Part shown: one piece after another, positions 52,705 through 63,896 of the stretch | How positions within the stretch are numbered: position 1 is the stretch's first letter | Layout: the number at the start of each line of letters is the position of its first letter | Origin: Mycoplasmoidaceae bacterium | GTDB taxonomy: Bacteria; Bacillota_I; Bacilli_A; Mycoplasmatales; Mycoplasmoidaceae | Assembly (NCBI GenBank): GCA_024427105.1 | Contig: JAKSVR010000001.1 | Location: 47,899 to 111,898 of the forward strand | Direction: 5' to 3' | DNA length: 64,000 nt | Translations under genes and position numbers: made by a program | The notes under the pieces: generated by a model | Databases searched by the model: none | The model's input: only the letters and a program-made list of their open reading frames with translations | Told to the model about the DNA's origin: nothing

Positions 52705-53052
52705 CTTGTTTTCAGCGATTCTTGCTGATTTTCCAGAACGTTGTCTCATATATGAGATATATGCACGACGAACTTTACCTTTTTTGTCAACATTAACTTT
52801 AACAATTTGTGGTGAGTGCATTGGGAAAGTTTTTTCAACACCATTTTCTTTTCTTAAGATAAAAGTTCTTGAGTTTGTACTGCCTTTAATGCGTAAGCAT
52901 ACGCCAGTAAAAGTTTGAATTCTTGCTTTCTTACCTTCGATAATTTTATAACTAACAGAGATTGTGTCACCAGCTTTAAAATTAGGGATGTCATCACGCA
53001 TTTGACCTTTAACAATTTTACTTAAAATTGCTTGCTTGTTGATATTTGCCAT
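52699..53052 (-). CDS. rplS: 50S ribosomal protein L19
   Basis: The 117-residue protein has FKAGDTISVSYKIIEGKKAR, IQTFTGVCLRIKG and RTFILRKENGVEKTFPMHSP, the L19 core. It lies at the subunit interface of the 50S. It follows rpsP by 2 bp. Confidence 0.97.
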   Translation of the reverse strand: MANINKQAILSKIVKGQMRDDIPNFKAGDTISVSYKIIEGKKARIQTFTGVCLRIKGSTNSRTFILRKENGVEKTFPMHSPQIVKVNVDKKGKVRRAYISYMRQRSGKSARIAENKK

Positions 53053-53054
53053 AA

Positions 53055-53393
53055 TTATTTAGCCTCCTTAGCAGCAGCTGGTTTAGTTTTTCCAGCAGCA
53101 CGTTTCTTAGAGACTTTTCTCTTAGCTTTCTTGCCATGTTTTTTAGTAGCTAGGAATTTAGAATAAATTCCTTTCTCTTTTAAAATACTTAAAACTGTAT
53201 CACATGGTTGGGCACCTTGTGATAATAATTTAAGTGTTAATTCTTCGTTGATCTTTGCCTTACCAGTTGTTGAATCATAAGTACCTAATAAATGTAAATA
53301 CTCACCGTCACGTCTTTTACGTGAATCGATGGCAATGATTCGGTAAGCTGGTAGTTTGTGACGACCTAACTTTGTTAATCTAATTTTAACCAT
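53055..53393 (-). CDS. rpsP: 30S ribosomal protein S16
   Basis: The 112-residue protein starts MVKIRLTKLGRHKLPAYRII and contains RRDGEYLHLLGTYD, the S16 signature. The Lys/Ala-rich tail after residue 85 (KKHGKKAKRKVSKKRAAGKT) is an extension. It is the first gene of the rpsP-rplS unit. Confidence 0.97.
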   Translation of the reverse strand: MVKIRLTKLGRHKLPAYRIIAIDSRKRRDGEYLHLLGTYDSTTGKAKINEELTLKLLSQGAQPCDTVLSILKEKGIYSKFLATKKHGKKAKRKVSKKRAAGKTKPAAAKEAK

Positions 53394-53502
53394 ATAAAAC
53401 TCCCAATGTGTTTTATTTTTTCCATTTTGTCTTTATATTATATGTAATTTTTAAAAATTTACTTATTAAATAACATAAAATTATTATTGTTAGAGGTCAA
53501 AG

Positions 53503-54561
53503 ATGAAACGAATAGGAATCTTATATGACAAAGATAGTAAGAAAGTATTCTTACTACCTGAACAAGTGAAGCAATTAACTAGTAAAGGAATTATTGTCAA
53601 TGTAGCCGCTGGACTAGGACAAGGCTTAAATATTAGTGACACACAGTACTTATCAGCAGGAGCTAGAATTTTTAAACAATATAGCAGTGTAATTGATTCA
53701 TCTGATGTTATTGTCAAAGCTAGTAGCTTTGTTAAAAATGAAGCTGAACATATGAATGGTAAGATTGCAATCACTACCGCTAACTTCGTTTCAAATGTTG
53801 ACATGCTTTATTACTTATTAACAAGCAATGTTATTGGTTGTGAATGATTATCTTTAAAAGATAAAAGTGAATACGTTTTCTTTTCAGAACTTGAAGCCGC
53901 TAAAGCTAACTTAACAATGGTTGCAATTAAGCAAGCAATTGAAAAAGGCCTTGATAAACACAAAAAGCCTTTTCCAATCCACCCACGTATGTTAATTTTA
54001 AATGGATCTGAATGTGCAGTTGCTATAGCAAAGATTGCACTTAAAGATGGATTTGAAGTAACAATTGCAGATCAAGATCTTAAACATGCAGAAAGCTTAA
54101 GAAGAACATTAGCTTTTGCTGGCAAGATTAATGTTTGTGATGCACATTACGAAACAATTCTAGAACAAGTTCGTGATAAAAATATTTTTATCGCCACAAC
54201 AATTAATCCTTCTGAATTAACAAAGTTAAGAATTACAAAAGAAATGGCAGTAAAGATGCCAGAAGGTTCATTACTTGTTGACACAAGTTGTCAAAATGGT
54301 TATGCTTTCCATTTCATTAAGAAATTTGCTGATAAAGAACTTAAATGAAATGAATTAGAAAAACGTTATTACTTAGCACCAGCTGATATGTCTGAATTAG
54401 TTGCTCGAACTGCTTGTGAAATTATTTCAAAGAAATCAGTTCCATATTTAATTGATATTGCTGAAAAAGGACCAGCAAGTCCATACTTGTCAAAAATAAT
54501 TGTTTGTCAAGACAAAAAAGTCGTTGATGAAACTATTAACAAGCAACTACGTTTATATTAG
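53503..54561 (+). CDS. Alanine dehydrogenase/PNT-family protein, divergent
   Basis: The 352-residue protein follows the Ald/PNT layout: N-terminal RIGILYDKDSKKVFLLPEQV, SDVIVKASSFVKNEAEHM, and a Rossmann domain MLILNGSECAVAIAKIALKD then FEVTIADQD. The usual GxGxxG is GSECAV, and the catalytic His segment (LHLA) reads ITTANFVS, so both cofactor-binding and catalytic positions look altered. It may have a changed activity. An AGAGG SD precedes the ATG. It converges on ispH with a 9-bp overlap. Confidence 0.8.
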
Positions 54562-55422
54562 ACTTTTAATTTGATTTACAAAATCATCAACTTGTTTTTG
54601 AGAGACTGAGCTACTTGATAATATGGCACAGTCTTTTTTATTAGCTAAAACTTCTTTAGTGAGCTTGTATGTTTTTGGGTCAACAAAAACTACATTCTTT
54701 TCTTTTGTTTTAACGTAGTTAAATAATTCTTTTCCATTATGACTTTGACTATCGGATAAAACAAATGCTATGTCATATGGTTTTATTTCTTCGACAGCAT
54801 GTTGTCTTTGACGACTTGATTGGCAAAGTGTGTTACTAAATTTTATAATGGCTGGTTCAGTAAATCAAGGGCGTGTTGCTTCAAAATCTTTTTCATTCAT
54901 TGTTGATTGACATACAACTTGAACATACGGTTTGTCTAAGACTTTTTGTAAGTCTTCCTTAGTTTTATAAACTGTTAAATTTACTCCACCTAATGCTTTA
55001 GCAGCAATTGCTTCAGGATGGTTTTTATCACCATAATAAGCAACATGATAACCATGAGCAATAGCATAGGTTATTTTGCCAAGAATGTTCATAACATATG
55101 GACATGTTAAATCATAAATTTTCCATTTTTTTGATTCAGCATACATAATTGCTTTTGGATCAGAACCATGTGCTGAAAAAATAACTACGTTGTTATCGGT
55201 AGTGATGCTCTTAACTAAAGCTAATCGATCATGTGTTGGGTTGTCAAGAATCCTTACATTTTTGTTTTTTAAAAGTTGTTGGCAAACAATATCGTTGTGG
55301 ACCACATTACCAATTAAGTAAATATTTGCTGAAGGATAATCATCGATTATCTTTTCAGTTTTTTCTAAAACTTTTTTCACACCGTGGCAAAAACCACAAG
55401 GTTGAACAATATGAATTTCCAT
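54553..55422 (-). CDS. ispH: 4-hydroxy-3-methylbut-2-enyl diphosphate reductase
   Basis: The 289-residue iron-sulfur enzyme is the last step of the MEP pathway, making IPP and DMAPP. The three cluster cysteines are in CGFCHGVKKV (Cys12), DLTCPYV and TLCQSSRQRQ. HNDIV, SAHGS and GDKNHPE are the active-site His/Glu motifs, and SDSQSHNGKEL is the substrate loop. With dxr at 33352 it shows that this organism keeps the MEP pathway. It overlaps the 3' end of the Ald-like gene and diverges from ileS. Confidence 0.93.
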
Positions 55423-55464
55423 ATATTAATTATCTATTTTTTAAATGAAAAAAATCATAATCTA

Positions 55465-55470
55465 TATAAT
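55465..55470 (+). promoter_or_regulatory. -10 box of ileS (leaderless)
   Basis: TATAAT ends 9 bp before the ileS ATG at 55480. No SD or T-box leader is present. Confidence 0.5.
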
Positions 55471-55479
55471 TAGTTTTAT

Positions 55480-58191
55480 ATGGCAGACCTAAAGGAACAA
55501 ATTAAAAATAGTCTTAATATGGGTAAGACTGGCTTAGAAATGAAAGCCAATCTTAACACTAAAGAACCAAAGATCCAACAAAGTTGGATCAGTTCTAAAG
55601 TTTATGATCAGGTCCTTGCACATAACTATAAATCAAACAAACAATGGATTCTTCATGATGGGCCACCATATGCAAATGGTGATCTTCATGTTGGTCATGC
55701 ACTAAACAAAATTTTAAAAGATATTATCGTTCGTTATAAAAATGCAAAGGGTTATTATGCTCCATTTGTTCTAGGTTGAGATACACACGGCTTACCAATT
55801 GAGCATGCTTTAAGTAAGAAACTTGGTAAAGATTACAACCAATTAACTATTAGTCAAAAACGCCAAAAATGTTATGACTTTGCTTTAGCAAACATTGCTA
55901 AACAAAAAGAACAATTCAGTAAGTTTGGATTGTTTACCGACTTTGATAAGTTCTATATGACAATGAGCAAAGACTATGAAACAAGGCAATTAAACTTGTT
56001 CTTAGCTTTGATTGAACAAAACTTAATCTTTCAAGCTCTTAAACCAGTTTATTGGTCTTGATCAAGTCAAACAGCTTTAGCTGAAGCAGAAATTGAATAC
56101 AAAGATTTAGAAGCATATTCAATTTATGTTGGTTTCAATGTTGTTGATGGAAAACAACTTTTAGAAAAAGGTGACAAGATTGTTATTTGGACAACGACTC
56201 CTTGAACAATTCCAAGTAACTTAGCGGTTGCTGTTAATCCCGAATTTGATTATGTCCGTGCTAAGGTTGGCAACAACTACTATGTAGTTGCCGACAAACT
56301 TTTAAGATCCATTGCTAAAGCTTTAGGCTGAGAAAAAGTTAATGTTGTTAAAACATTTAAAGGTAAAGAACTTGAAAAGGTAATGTACGGACACCCACTT
56401 TATAAAAAAGTGTGTCCAGTTATCTTAGCTGATTATGTTTCAATGGAAGATGGAACTGGTTGTGTTCATAACGCACCCGGTTTTGGTGATGATGACTACT
56501 TAGCTTGTAAAGCATACAAGATTGAACCATTCTGTCCAATTGATAAACTTGGAAAGTTTACTGCTGAAGTTAATGATAGTGAATTGGTTGGTCTTTTCTA
56601 TGACGACGCTAATGAAATAATCGTCAAACGATTAGCAGCATATGGTAATTTATTAAAACAAAGTAAGATAACTCACTCGGCCGCTATCGATTGAAGAACG
56701 AAGAAACCTGTTTTATATCGTGCAACTAAACAATGGTTTGTTAACATTAATTCTATTAAGAATGACATTATCAAAAACCTTGATGCAGTTAAATTTAATT
56801 CTGAATCAAATAAGAATCATATGAAAGAAATGATACAAAATCGTTCTGAATGATGTATTTCAAGACAAAGAGTTTGAGGTGTTCCAATTTGTATCATCTA
56901 TGATGATAAAGAACAACCAATTCTTGATTTAGATCTAAACAAACGCATTGTCGAAATCTTATCAAAAGAAGGAACCAATACTTGATTTGAAAAACCAGTC
57001 GAATATTTCTTAACTGACAAATATCTATCAGGCAAAGGCTTTAGCAAATGTTTAGATACAATGGATGTTTGATTTGACTCAGGTTCAAGTCATATGATGT
57101 TTGAATCATTAGGATGAGACAAACAATGTGATCTTTACCTAGAAGGTAACGATCAATATCGTGGCTGATTTAATTCATCAATTATTACTTCAACAATTGT
57201 TAAGAAATGTTCTGCTTACAAACAATTAATTAGTCATGGTATGACTGTTGATGAACAAGGACGAAAGATGTCTAAGTCTTTAGGCAATGGTGTTGATCCA
57301 TTAAAAGTATGTAATCAATATGGTGCTGATATTTTAAGAATGTGAGTAGCTAACAGCAACTACGTTGCTGATGTAGCAATTTCAGATAACATTCTTAAAC
57401 AAATTTCTGAAATTTATCGAAGAATTAGAAACTCATTATTTAGATTCTGTTTAAGCAATGTTGATGATTTTGATTTCGCTAAAGATGCTAAATACTTCTT
57501 TAGTCCAGAAGATTTATATGTTTTAAATCAACTTAAAACAAATATTGAAAAAATCAATCAAGCTTATGAAACATTTGATTTTTCGGTAATTGTTAAAACA
57601 ATTAACGCTCACATTATTGAATTAAGTAGCTGATACTTTGACTTAATCAAAGACACACTATATTGTGATGAAGCAAATAATGAAAAACGTCGTACAGTTC
57701 AAACCGTTCTATATTTCTTATTTAATAGTTATTTATGTTTCTTAGCACCAATTATTCCACACACAGCATTTGAAGTGTTCCAATTTGTTAAAAAACCAAA
57801 TAAAGCAGCCAACATAATGTTAGAACCTTGAGTTGATAAACTTCCATTTGAAGTTGAACCAATTAATCAAGCAATGTGAGATCAAATTTTTAAATTAAAA
57901 GATGTAACATTCACGAAGATTGAACAAATGCGTAATGATAAGATTATTGCTAAGAATAATGAAGCTGATGTAGTCTTAACATTTAATAATGAATATAATA
58001 TTGATCCAGCATTATTAAAGAGAATCTTTAATGTTGCTCAAGTAACAATCAATTCGATTAAACGTGATAGATATGAAGCTGAAGTAACAAAAACTAATTT
58101 CGTTAAGTGTATTCGATGCTGAAATTATTATCCAGCTGATCAAGTTCACGATGATCTTTGTGAAAGATGTGCAAAGATAATTAAGAAATAA
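55480..58191 (+). CDS. ileS: Isoleucyl-tRNA synthetase
   Basis: The 903-residue class I synthetase has the HIGH motif as HVGH (residues 70-73, in [18 protein letters not shown]), [11 protein letters not shown], the editing-domain segment [20 protein letters not shown], the KMSKS motif (596-600) and a C-terminal zinc ribbon (CIRCWNYYPADQ then CERC). About ten Trp codons are TGA. Length is normal. Its 3' end overlaps dinB by 11 bp in convergent orientation. Confidence 0.97.
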
Positions 58192-59353
58192 ACTTATCGT
58201 TAGCAATAAACACTAGGTCTTTACCTAGTTTTTTATTCACATCTTGGGCAATCTTTTGCAGTTTATTAACTTTCTTTGGAAGTAGCTGTTGTTCTAATGA
58301 CTCATTACCATCAGTCTTTTTAAGTTTAGAGATGTTGATACCTAATAGTTGAATCATACTTGAACCATCTCAAACTGTTCCTAATAGTTTGATTGCATAA
58401 TTAGCTAAATCTTCTCATCGGTAGATATAACGATTCAATGTCATATTTTTTATGCGATTAACTCTGTTAATCTTATAGATAATTGAAACACAATTACCCA
58501 TCATTTTATATGCTTCAAGTTTATGCTGCAACTCTTGAGCAATATATTGTAATGTTGTTTCAATTTCAACCGGATCGTTAGTTGGATCTAATAAGGTGTG
58601 GCTAACTGATTGACTCTTTGGATCATTCTTTGATGTATCAACAAAGTCATTGCCATGACCTAAAGCATTTTGATAAGTAATAAATCAATTACGATCAAGA
58701 GTTGCTTCTAGCAACTTAATATCATCAAAGTTAGCTAGATCGCCAATTGTATTAATTCCAATTGAACGCAAGCGTTTTGCAGTTGGTGGTCCAACAAAGA
58801 ACATTTCTTCAATCGTCAAAGGTCAAATTTTTTGTTTTAATTCATCAGGTGTTAAAACGGTTGTGATTCCATGTGGCTTATTTAAATCAGTAGCCATTTT
58901 GGCTAGGAATTTATTGTAACTAATTCCAATTGAAACAGACAAGCCTAATGTTTTCTTAACATTATCTTGCAAGTTTTTAGCTAATAGAACTGGATCATTA
59001 CAAAAATGTTTTAAACTATTAGATACGTCTAAGAAACATTCATCAATAGACATTTCTTCACAAATATTTGAATAATGTTTCTTGATGTAATCAAAAAACT
59101 GCATACTCATTTTGTCATAAAGTTCGTAATGACCTGGAACAACAATTAGTTTTGGATATTTGTTTAGTTCCATATAAATTGGTTTAGCAGCTTTAATTCC
59201 AAGCTTTCTTGCAGGATAGCTTGCACAAGAAACAACTGATCGTTTGTTTCTACCACTGACTACAAAAATCTTTCCTCTTAATTTCGGATTAACAATTTCT
59301 TCGCAACTACAAAAGAAAGCATCAAGATCAATATGGAATATTGTTTTACGCAT
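58181..59353 (-). CDS. dinB: DNA polymerase IV (Y family)
   Basis: The 390-residue polymerase has FHIDLDAFFCSCEEIVNPKL, SCASYPARKLGIKAA, MSIDECFLDVSN (catalytic Asp-Glu) and SVSIGISYNKFLAKMATDLN, then the helix-hairpin thumb GPPTAKRLRSIGI and a little-finger domain. It performs translesion synthesis. It starts inside the end of tlyA (8-bp overlap) and overlaps ileS at its 3' end. Confidence 0.95.
58207..58234 (+). terminator. ileS terminator embedded in dinB
   Basis: ACTAGGT / ACCTAGT hairpin, loop CTTT, followed by TTTTT, lies 16 bp after the ileS stop. On the opposite strand it codes dinB residues near the C-terminus (KKLGKDLV), so it serves both as terminator and as coding sequence. Confidence 0.7.
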
Positions 59354-60083
59354 GTTGATCCTTTCTAAAGCAAACTAAGAATTCTTGATTATTGCTTTTT
59401 GCTCCAAGAATTGGTGAATGGACAACTTCACTAATTGTAAGACCAACACTTTTTGCGTAATTACAAACGGAACTAATTGCTTGTTGATGATATTTGTCTG
59501 GGATAGAACCTTTGCAATGATCAAGAATTTGCTTTGTTAATTCAAACTGTGGTTTGATTAAACATACAAATGTGAAAGGATAATTAAATATTCTAACGAC
59601 ATGAGCAATTATTTTCTTTGCTGAGATAAAACTTACGTCACAAGCAATAAAATCAATATGTTCAAATTCATTTGTTTGAGTTTTACAAAAATGTGTTTGT
59701 TCCATTAGCACTACTTTATCACCCAATAATGATTTATCAAATTGGTTGCTACCAACATCAACGGCATAAACTTTTTTTGCTCCATGCTTTAGCATTACTT
59801 GCGTAAAACCACCAGTTGAACAGCCTATATCCAAACAAACTTTATCAGTTAAATCAATCTTAAATACTTCTAAAGCTTTTAATAATTTATAAGCTCCCCG
59901 TGATACTCAAATATCATTTGGCAAAGCTAATTCAACCTTATCATTTTCACTAACTAAATAGCTCGGTTTGCTTTCAACTAAACCATTAACTTTTACATAA
60001 CCTGCACTAATAAATTGGTTAAGTTTATTTCGTGAGTAATTTGGATGAGATTTTGTTAAAAATTTATCTAATCTAATAGCCAT
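59346..60083 (-). CDS. tlyA: TlyA-family rRNA methyltransferase
   Basis: The 245-residue protein has an N-terminal S4 domain (MAIRLDKFLTKSHPNYSRNK and INGYVKVNG-type segment) and an FtsJ-like methyltransferase: VSRGAYKLLKALE, CLDIGCSTGGFTQVMLKHGA, VYAVDVGSNQ, CDVSFISAKKI and LIKPQFEL. The family 2'-O-methylates rRNA cytidines and is also annotated as hemolysin A. It is coupled to dinB. Confidence 0.94.
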
Positions 60084-60104
60084 AATTTTTACTTATATTT
60101 AAAT

Positions 60105-60110
60105 TATAAT
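60105..60110 (+). promoter_or_regulatory. -10 box of the membrane-protein operon (leaderless)
   Basis: TATAAT ends 9 bp before the ATG at 60120. It lies in the 36-bp divergent gap with tlyA. Confidence 0.5.
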
Positions 60111-60119
60111 AATTTATAT

Positions 60120-60899
60120 ATGGAAACACAATTTACAAAACGAACCTTTACCAAAACCCAAGTATCATTATTGACTAAGTCAATGTTGATAGCTGGTATT
60201 GCGTTCTTAATTATTGGGGGAGCAAGCTTTGGCTGAAGTGCGCTATTTAATAGCAAACTTGAAGGCAGCGACTTGGTTAATATTGGTTTACCAATTATGC
60301 TTGTTACATTATTAGTAAGCATGATTGTATCAATGATGTGAGTTAGCAACATGCTAAAGAATGGATCAATTGGTTTAACTATTGCCTGCTATTTGCTTTA
60401 TATTCTAGCAACATCGATTGCCTTTGGCTGATTGTTTAGCGTTGCAACTAGAAATGCAAATTTACATGCTAGTTGACTAGCAGTAATGTTCTTTGTTGTT
60501 GGATTTGTCTTCTTATTTGCAACAATGATAGCAAAGATTATTTCATTACGTAGTGTTATTACTATGGGCAAGATCATTGGAGTAGTTGGAATTACAACAA
60601 TGATATTATTCCTTGTATTCTTTATCCTAGTTATCGTAAGCGCATTCACATTAAATCCAGGTGTTGGCATTGCTGGAGACACATTCTGCTTAATAATCAT
60701 GCTTTGCATGACTATTGTATCATTCTTATATTTAGTTATTGATATTTGACAAATAAGCAAACTAAGTGAATTCCAAGATGTGGCTGGTCAAGAATTCCCT
60801 AAAATCATGGTTTGATTCTGTGGTTTTAGATTATTAACTGACTTAGTCAACATCTTATTCATCATGATTTGATGATTAATTAGATTCTCAAGAAGGTAA
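60120..60899 (+). CDS. Seven-helix membrane protein, Bax inhibitor-1-like
   Basis: The 259-residue protein has about seven hydrophobic helices, including MLIAGIAFLIIGGASFGWSA, IIGVVGITTMILFLVFFILV and FCLIIMLCMTIVSFLYLVID. The arrangement and the end (SFLYLVIDIWQISKLSEFQD, FRLLTDLVNILFIMIWWLIR) resemble Bax inhibitor-1/YccA proteins, which form calcium-leak channels. Assignment is by topology and weak motif likeness only. It is the first gene of an apparent operon with the HIT gene (4 bp gap) and pepD (2 bp gap). Confidence 0.65.
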
Positions 60900-60903
60900 T
60901 AAT

Positions 60904-61308
60904 ATGAGTTGTATCTTTTGTGATATCGCTGCTGGTAAAGTGCAATGTTATAAGATTGCAGAGAACCAACACGCCTTAGCATTTTTGGACATCAGTCCTT
61001 TATCTAATGGACATACATTAATTATTTCGAAACAACATTACCCAGATTGACAAGCGACACCATTAAATGTTTTACATGATATGGTAGATCTTAGTGTACA
61101 GGTTGCAGATTTATTAACTAAAAAATTAAAACCTTGAGGTTTTAACTACATTAGTAATCAAGGCAAAATCGCTAGCCAAGAAATCTTACATGTTCACTTG
61201 CATGTTATTCCTAAATATGTTAAAGGGCAAGGTTTCAAACTAGATTGTAATCGTGTTGATATCGAAGATGTAGCTAAGATTGCAAAGAAATTAAAAGCAA
61301 AGGAGTAA
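60904..61308 (+). CDS. HIT-family nucleotide-binding protein
   Basis: The 134-residue protein starts MSCIFCDIAAGKVQCYKIAE and carries the catalytic histidine triad as HVHLHVIPK near residue 98, with NYISNQGKIASQEI before it. HIT proteins hydrolyse nucleoside phosphoramidates and similar compounds. Length is normal. It is coupled to the membrane protein gene and pepD. Confidence 0.95.
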
Positions 61309-61310
61309 CT

Positions 61311-62861
61311 ATGGAAAATAATATTTCTAAAAAAATTTATGATGATGCTATCACCGAATTTATTGGATTATGCAACATTCCTCATGTTTCAAATGCAGTA
61401 GAAAAACCCAATTATAAGGATCATCTAGTTCCATATCGTGACTATTTAACTGATCAAATTAAAACATATTGCAAAGAAATAAAAATTTACCACGATGATG
61501 TTGGCAATATCTGATTTGATATTCCTGCATCAAAAGGGTGCAATAATTTTAGAAAAATTATTTTACAAGCACATATGGATATGGTCTGAGACGCACAAAA
61601 AGAAGCACTCAAGTGAGACAAGTGAACTCATCCGGTAGCTCAACCAGTCATTGAAAAAGTTAATGGTGAACTTGTAATGCATTCACATAAGAACCTAACA
61701 TCATTAGGCATTGATGATGGTGAAGGCGTTGCCTTAATCTTATCAGTATTAAAAAACCATAATAATTTTAAACATGGAAAAATCCGTTGCTTGTTAACAA
61801 CTGATGAAGAACCAGGAATTTTTGGCGTTCAAAAACTAGGGATTATTAAAAATAAAACAATCAATGTTATTAAAGGTTATGATTATCTATTAAACATTGA
61901 TACACCATTATTGAACACTATTATTACTTCTTCTGCTGGTTGCTTTGCCCATGTGTGAGATATTAACACATTTGCTGTTACTCCAGTTAAAAATAAACCA
62001 GTTTATAAATTAATTGTAAAGGGTTGCCAAGGTGGACACTCTGCTGATCGAATTGATGATGGTTTAGCAAATGCAGTTAAATTGGCTAATACAATTATTA
62101 AAAAAATTGGCGATGTTCAATTGATTTCTTTTGCCACTCCTAACACAGAAGTGAACAACAAAATTCCCAAAGAAGCAGAAGTTGTTTTCACTTCAAGCCA
62201 AAAGAATGTTAAGAAGATTACCCAAGACTTATTTAAAGAATTTAAAAAGACATATAAACCAGAAAAAAATATGTCAATTGTTGTTAAAGCAGTTAGGGGA
62301 TCATATAAGTGTATTAAAAAACTTGAAGATTCTAAACACATAATTGACTTTATAGATGAATGTCCATATGGTCCACTTTCATGATTTGAAGATGATCATT
62401 TTGTTGAATCAAGCTCAAATATTGCACCAGTTACTTTGGATTTGAATAAAAAAGAACAACAATTATCAATCCAAACTTATTCACGTTCAGCAAATCAGAA
62501 AAAATTGGATGCAATAGTTGATAAACTATTATCATCATTCAAAAAACACATAAAAAGTAATTTCAAAAATTCTTCTGATCGAACAACTACAAGTTTTAAT
62601 CCATGAGAATATAAAAAAGTTAATCCTCTAAGAGATTTATGTGTTAAATCATTTAAGAAGATAGGCATTGATGCTAAAATATATAAAGTTCACTGTGGCC
62701 TTGAATGTTCATACTTTGCTAAAGCTAATCCTAACGTGTGTCAAATCTCAATTGGGCCTCAAACTGACTTTGAACACAATGTTAATGAAACACTGCATTT
62801 AAAGAGTTATCAACAGATTGCCGAAGTGGTACTAAATATCCTATCCAATTTAAAAAAATAA
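61311..62861 (+). CDS. pepD: M20 dipeptidase PepD (cytosolic)
   Basis: The 516-residue M20 peptidase shows QAHMDMVWDA, SLGIDDGEGVALIL, TTDEEPGIFGVQ and KGCQGGHSADRIDDGL, then VHCGLECSYFAK and ISIGPQTDFEHNVNE. It cleaves dipeptides, often Xaa-His, in the cytosol. There is no signal peptide, in contrast to the lipid-anchored paralogue at 24055-25782. It is coupled to the HIT gene and ends at a terminator overlapping its stop. Confidence 0.95.
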
Positions 62862-62879
62862 GGTTATTCCTTATTTTTT
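62854..62879 (+). terminator. pepD terminator
   Basis: AAAAATAAGG / CCTTATTTTT hairpin with a 5-base loop and T-run. The stop codon TAA lies in its 5' arm. Confidence 0.85.
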
Positions 62880-62927
62880 ATTTATAGTCGGTTTGCTTAT
62901 ATAATTAAGAAAACGTATTTTTAAAAT

Positions 62928-63713
62928 ATGAAATCAAAAAATAAATTTATTAATTTTATTGCTAAGCAAAACTATATACCTGAATTAACTATTCCAGAAC
63001 ATATTATTCTTTGACTTAATGTTGTATTGAGTCTTAGCTTTTTTATTGCTCAAATGGTAATGTTTAGAGACAAACAACCATATGCTCAATGAACAACATG
63101 GCTAACATTAATTTCAACAATTGGATCTGTGTTCTCAGTTATGGCAGGAGCTAAACAAAGAATCATTTGCCCACTTTTAGGTGTTTTTTGTTCTATTTTA
63201 TTAGTTGCTGTAGCATGAGGGAACCAATTGCCAGGTTCAATGATTATGTATGGCTTTAATATGGTTATGCAAACAATTATTTTTATTAATTGGTTTAGGA
63301 GTTCTAAAAATAAAGTAACTATTCAACCAACACATTTCAAATTGTGATTTGTAATTGTTTATATTTTGTTATTCCTTGGGCTTTCAGCATTATTTGCATG
63401 AATAGAAGGAATTAATGCATTTAGTCATTTCTGATTTAAACAAGATCCAATGCCATTACCAATAAGAATTTTTGACGCAATGGTGTTAATGTTTACAGTA
63501 GCTGCAGTGTTCCCAATGGTTAAAAAGTGTGATTTTGTTTGATGAATTTATATTATCTGTGATATTGCTATCGCAACGACTTGAGCATTAAAGGCAACTA
63601 TGGTGTCTGATGAAAACATTTTTAATGCTTGATCAATGTTTGTTTCTGGATTAAGCATGTGTGCCACTTGTGTGGTGGGAATCATCAATTGACGTCGTTC
63701 TCTTAAAAAATAG
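62928..63713 (+). CDS. pnuC: PnuC-family nicotinamide riboside transporter
   Basis: The 261-residue protein has about seven membrane helices and the PnuC core: VMAGAKQRIICPLLGVFCSI, WGNQLPGSMIMYGFNMVMQT and IIFINWFRSSK. PnuC moves nicotinamide riboside for NAD salvage, which is needed because mollicutes lack de novo NAD synthesis. Twelve Trp codons are TGA. It is a single gene, with no riboswitch recognised upstream. Confidence 0.88.
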
Positions 63714-63896
63714 CATTTTTTCACACATTACATATATAATTAAAAAGCACATTCAGCAAAATAACATTATTTAACTCTAGTCAACAACGATTAAGTGTTA
63801 AGAGTAAATAAGCTGTAACAATTGAAATTATTAGTGTTGAATCTATAAATAAGTGTTATTTTATTGTTGTGTTATTTAATATTTGAAAGGATTAAT
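63714..63896. other. Non-coding gap before rpsD
   Basis: I see no ORF in this 183-bp stretch. It contains a possible weak stem (ACTCT at about 63775 with AGAGT at about 63800) and the rpsD SD (AAAGGA at 63885-63890). It may be an rpsD leader of the autoregulated type, but no known S4-binding structure could be confirmed. Confidence 0.35.

Noticed and set aside
62890..62927. NAD-related riboswitch upstream of pnuC
   Set aside because: The gap between the pepD terminator and the pnuC ATG is under 50 bp and shows no structured element.
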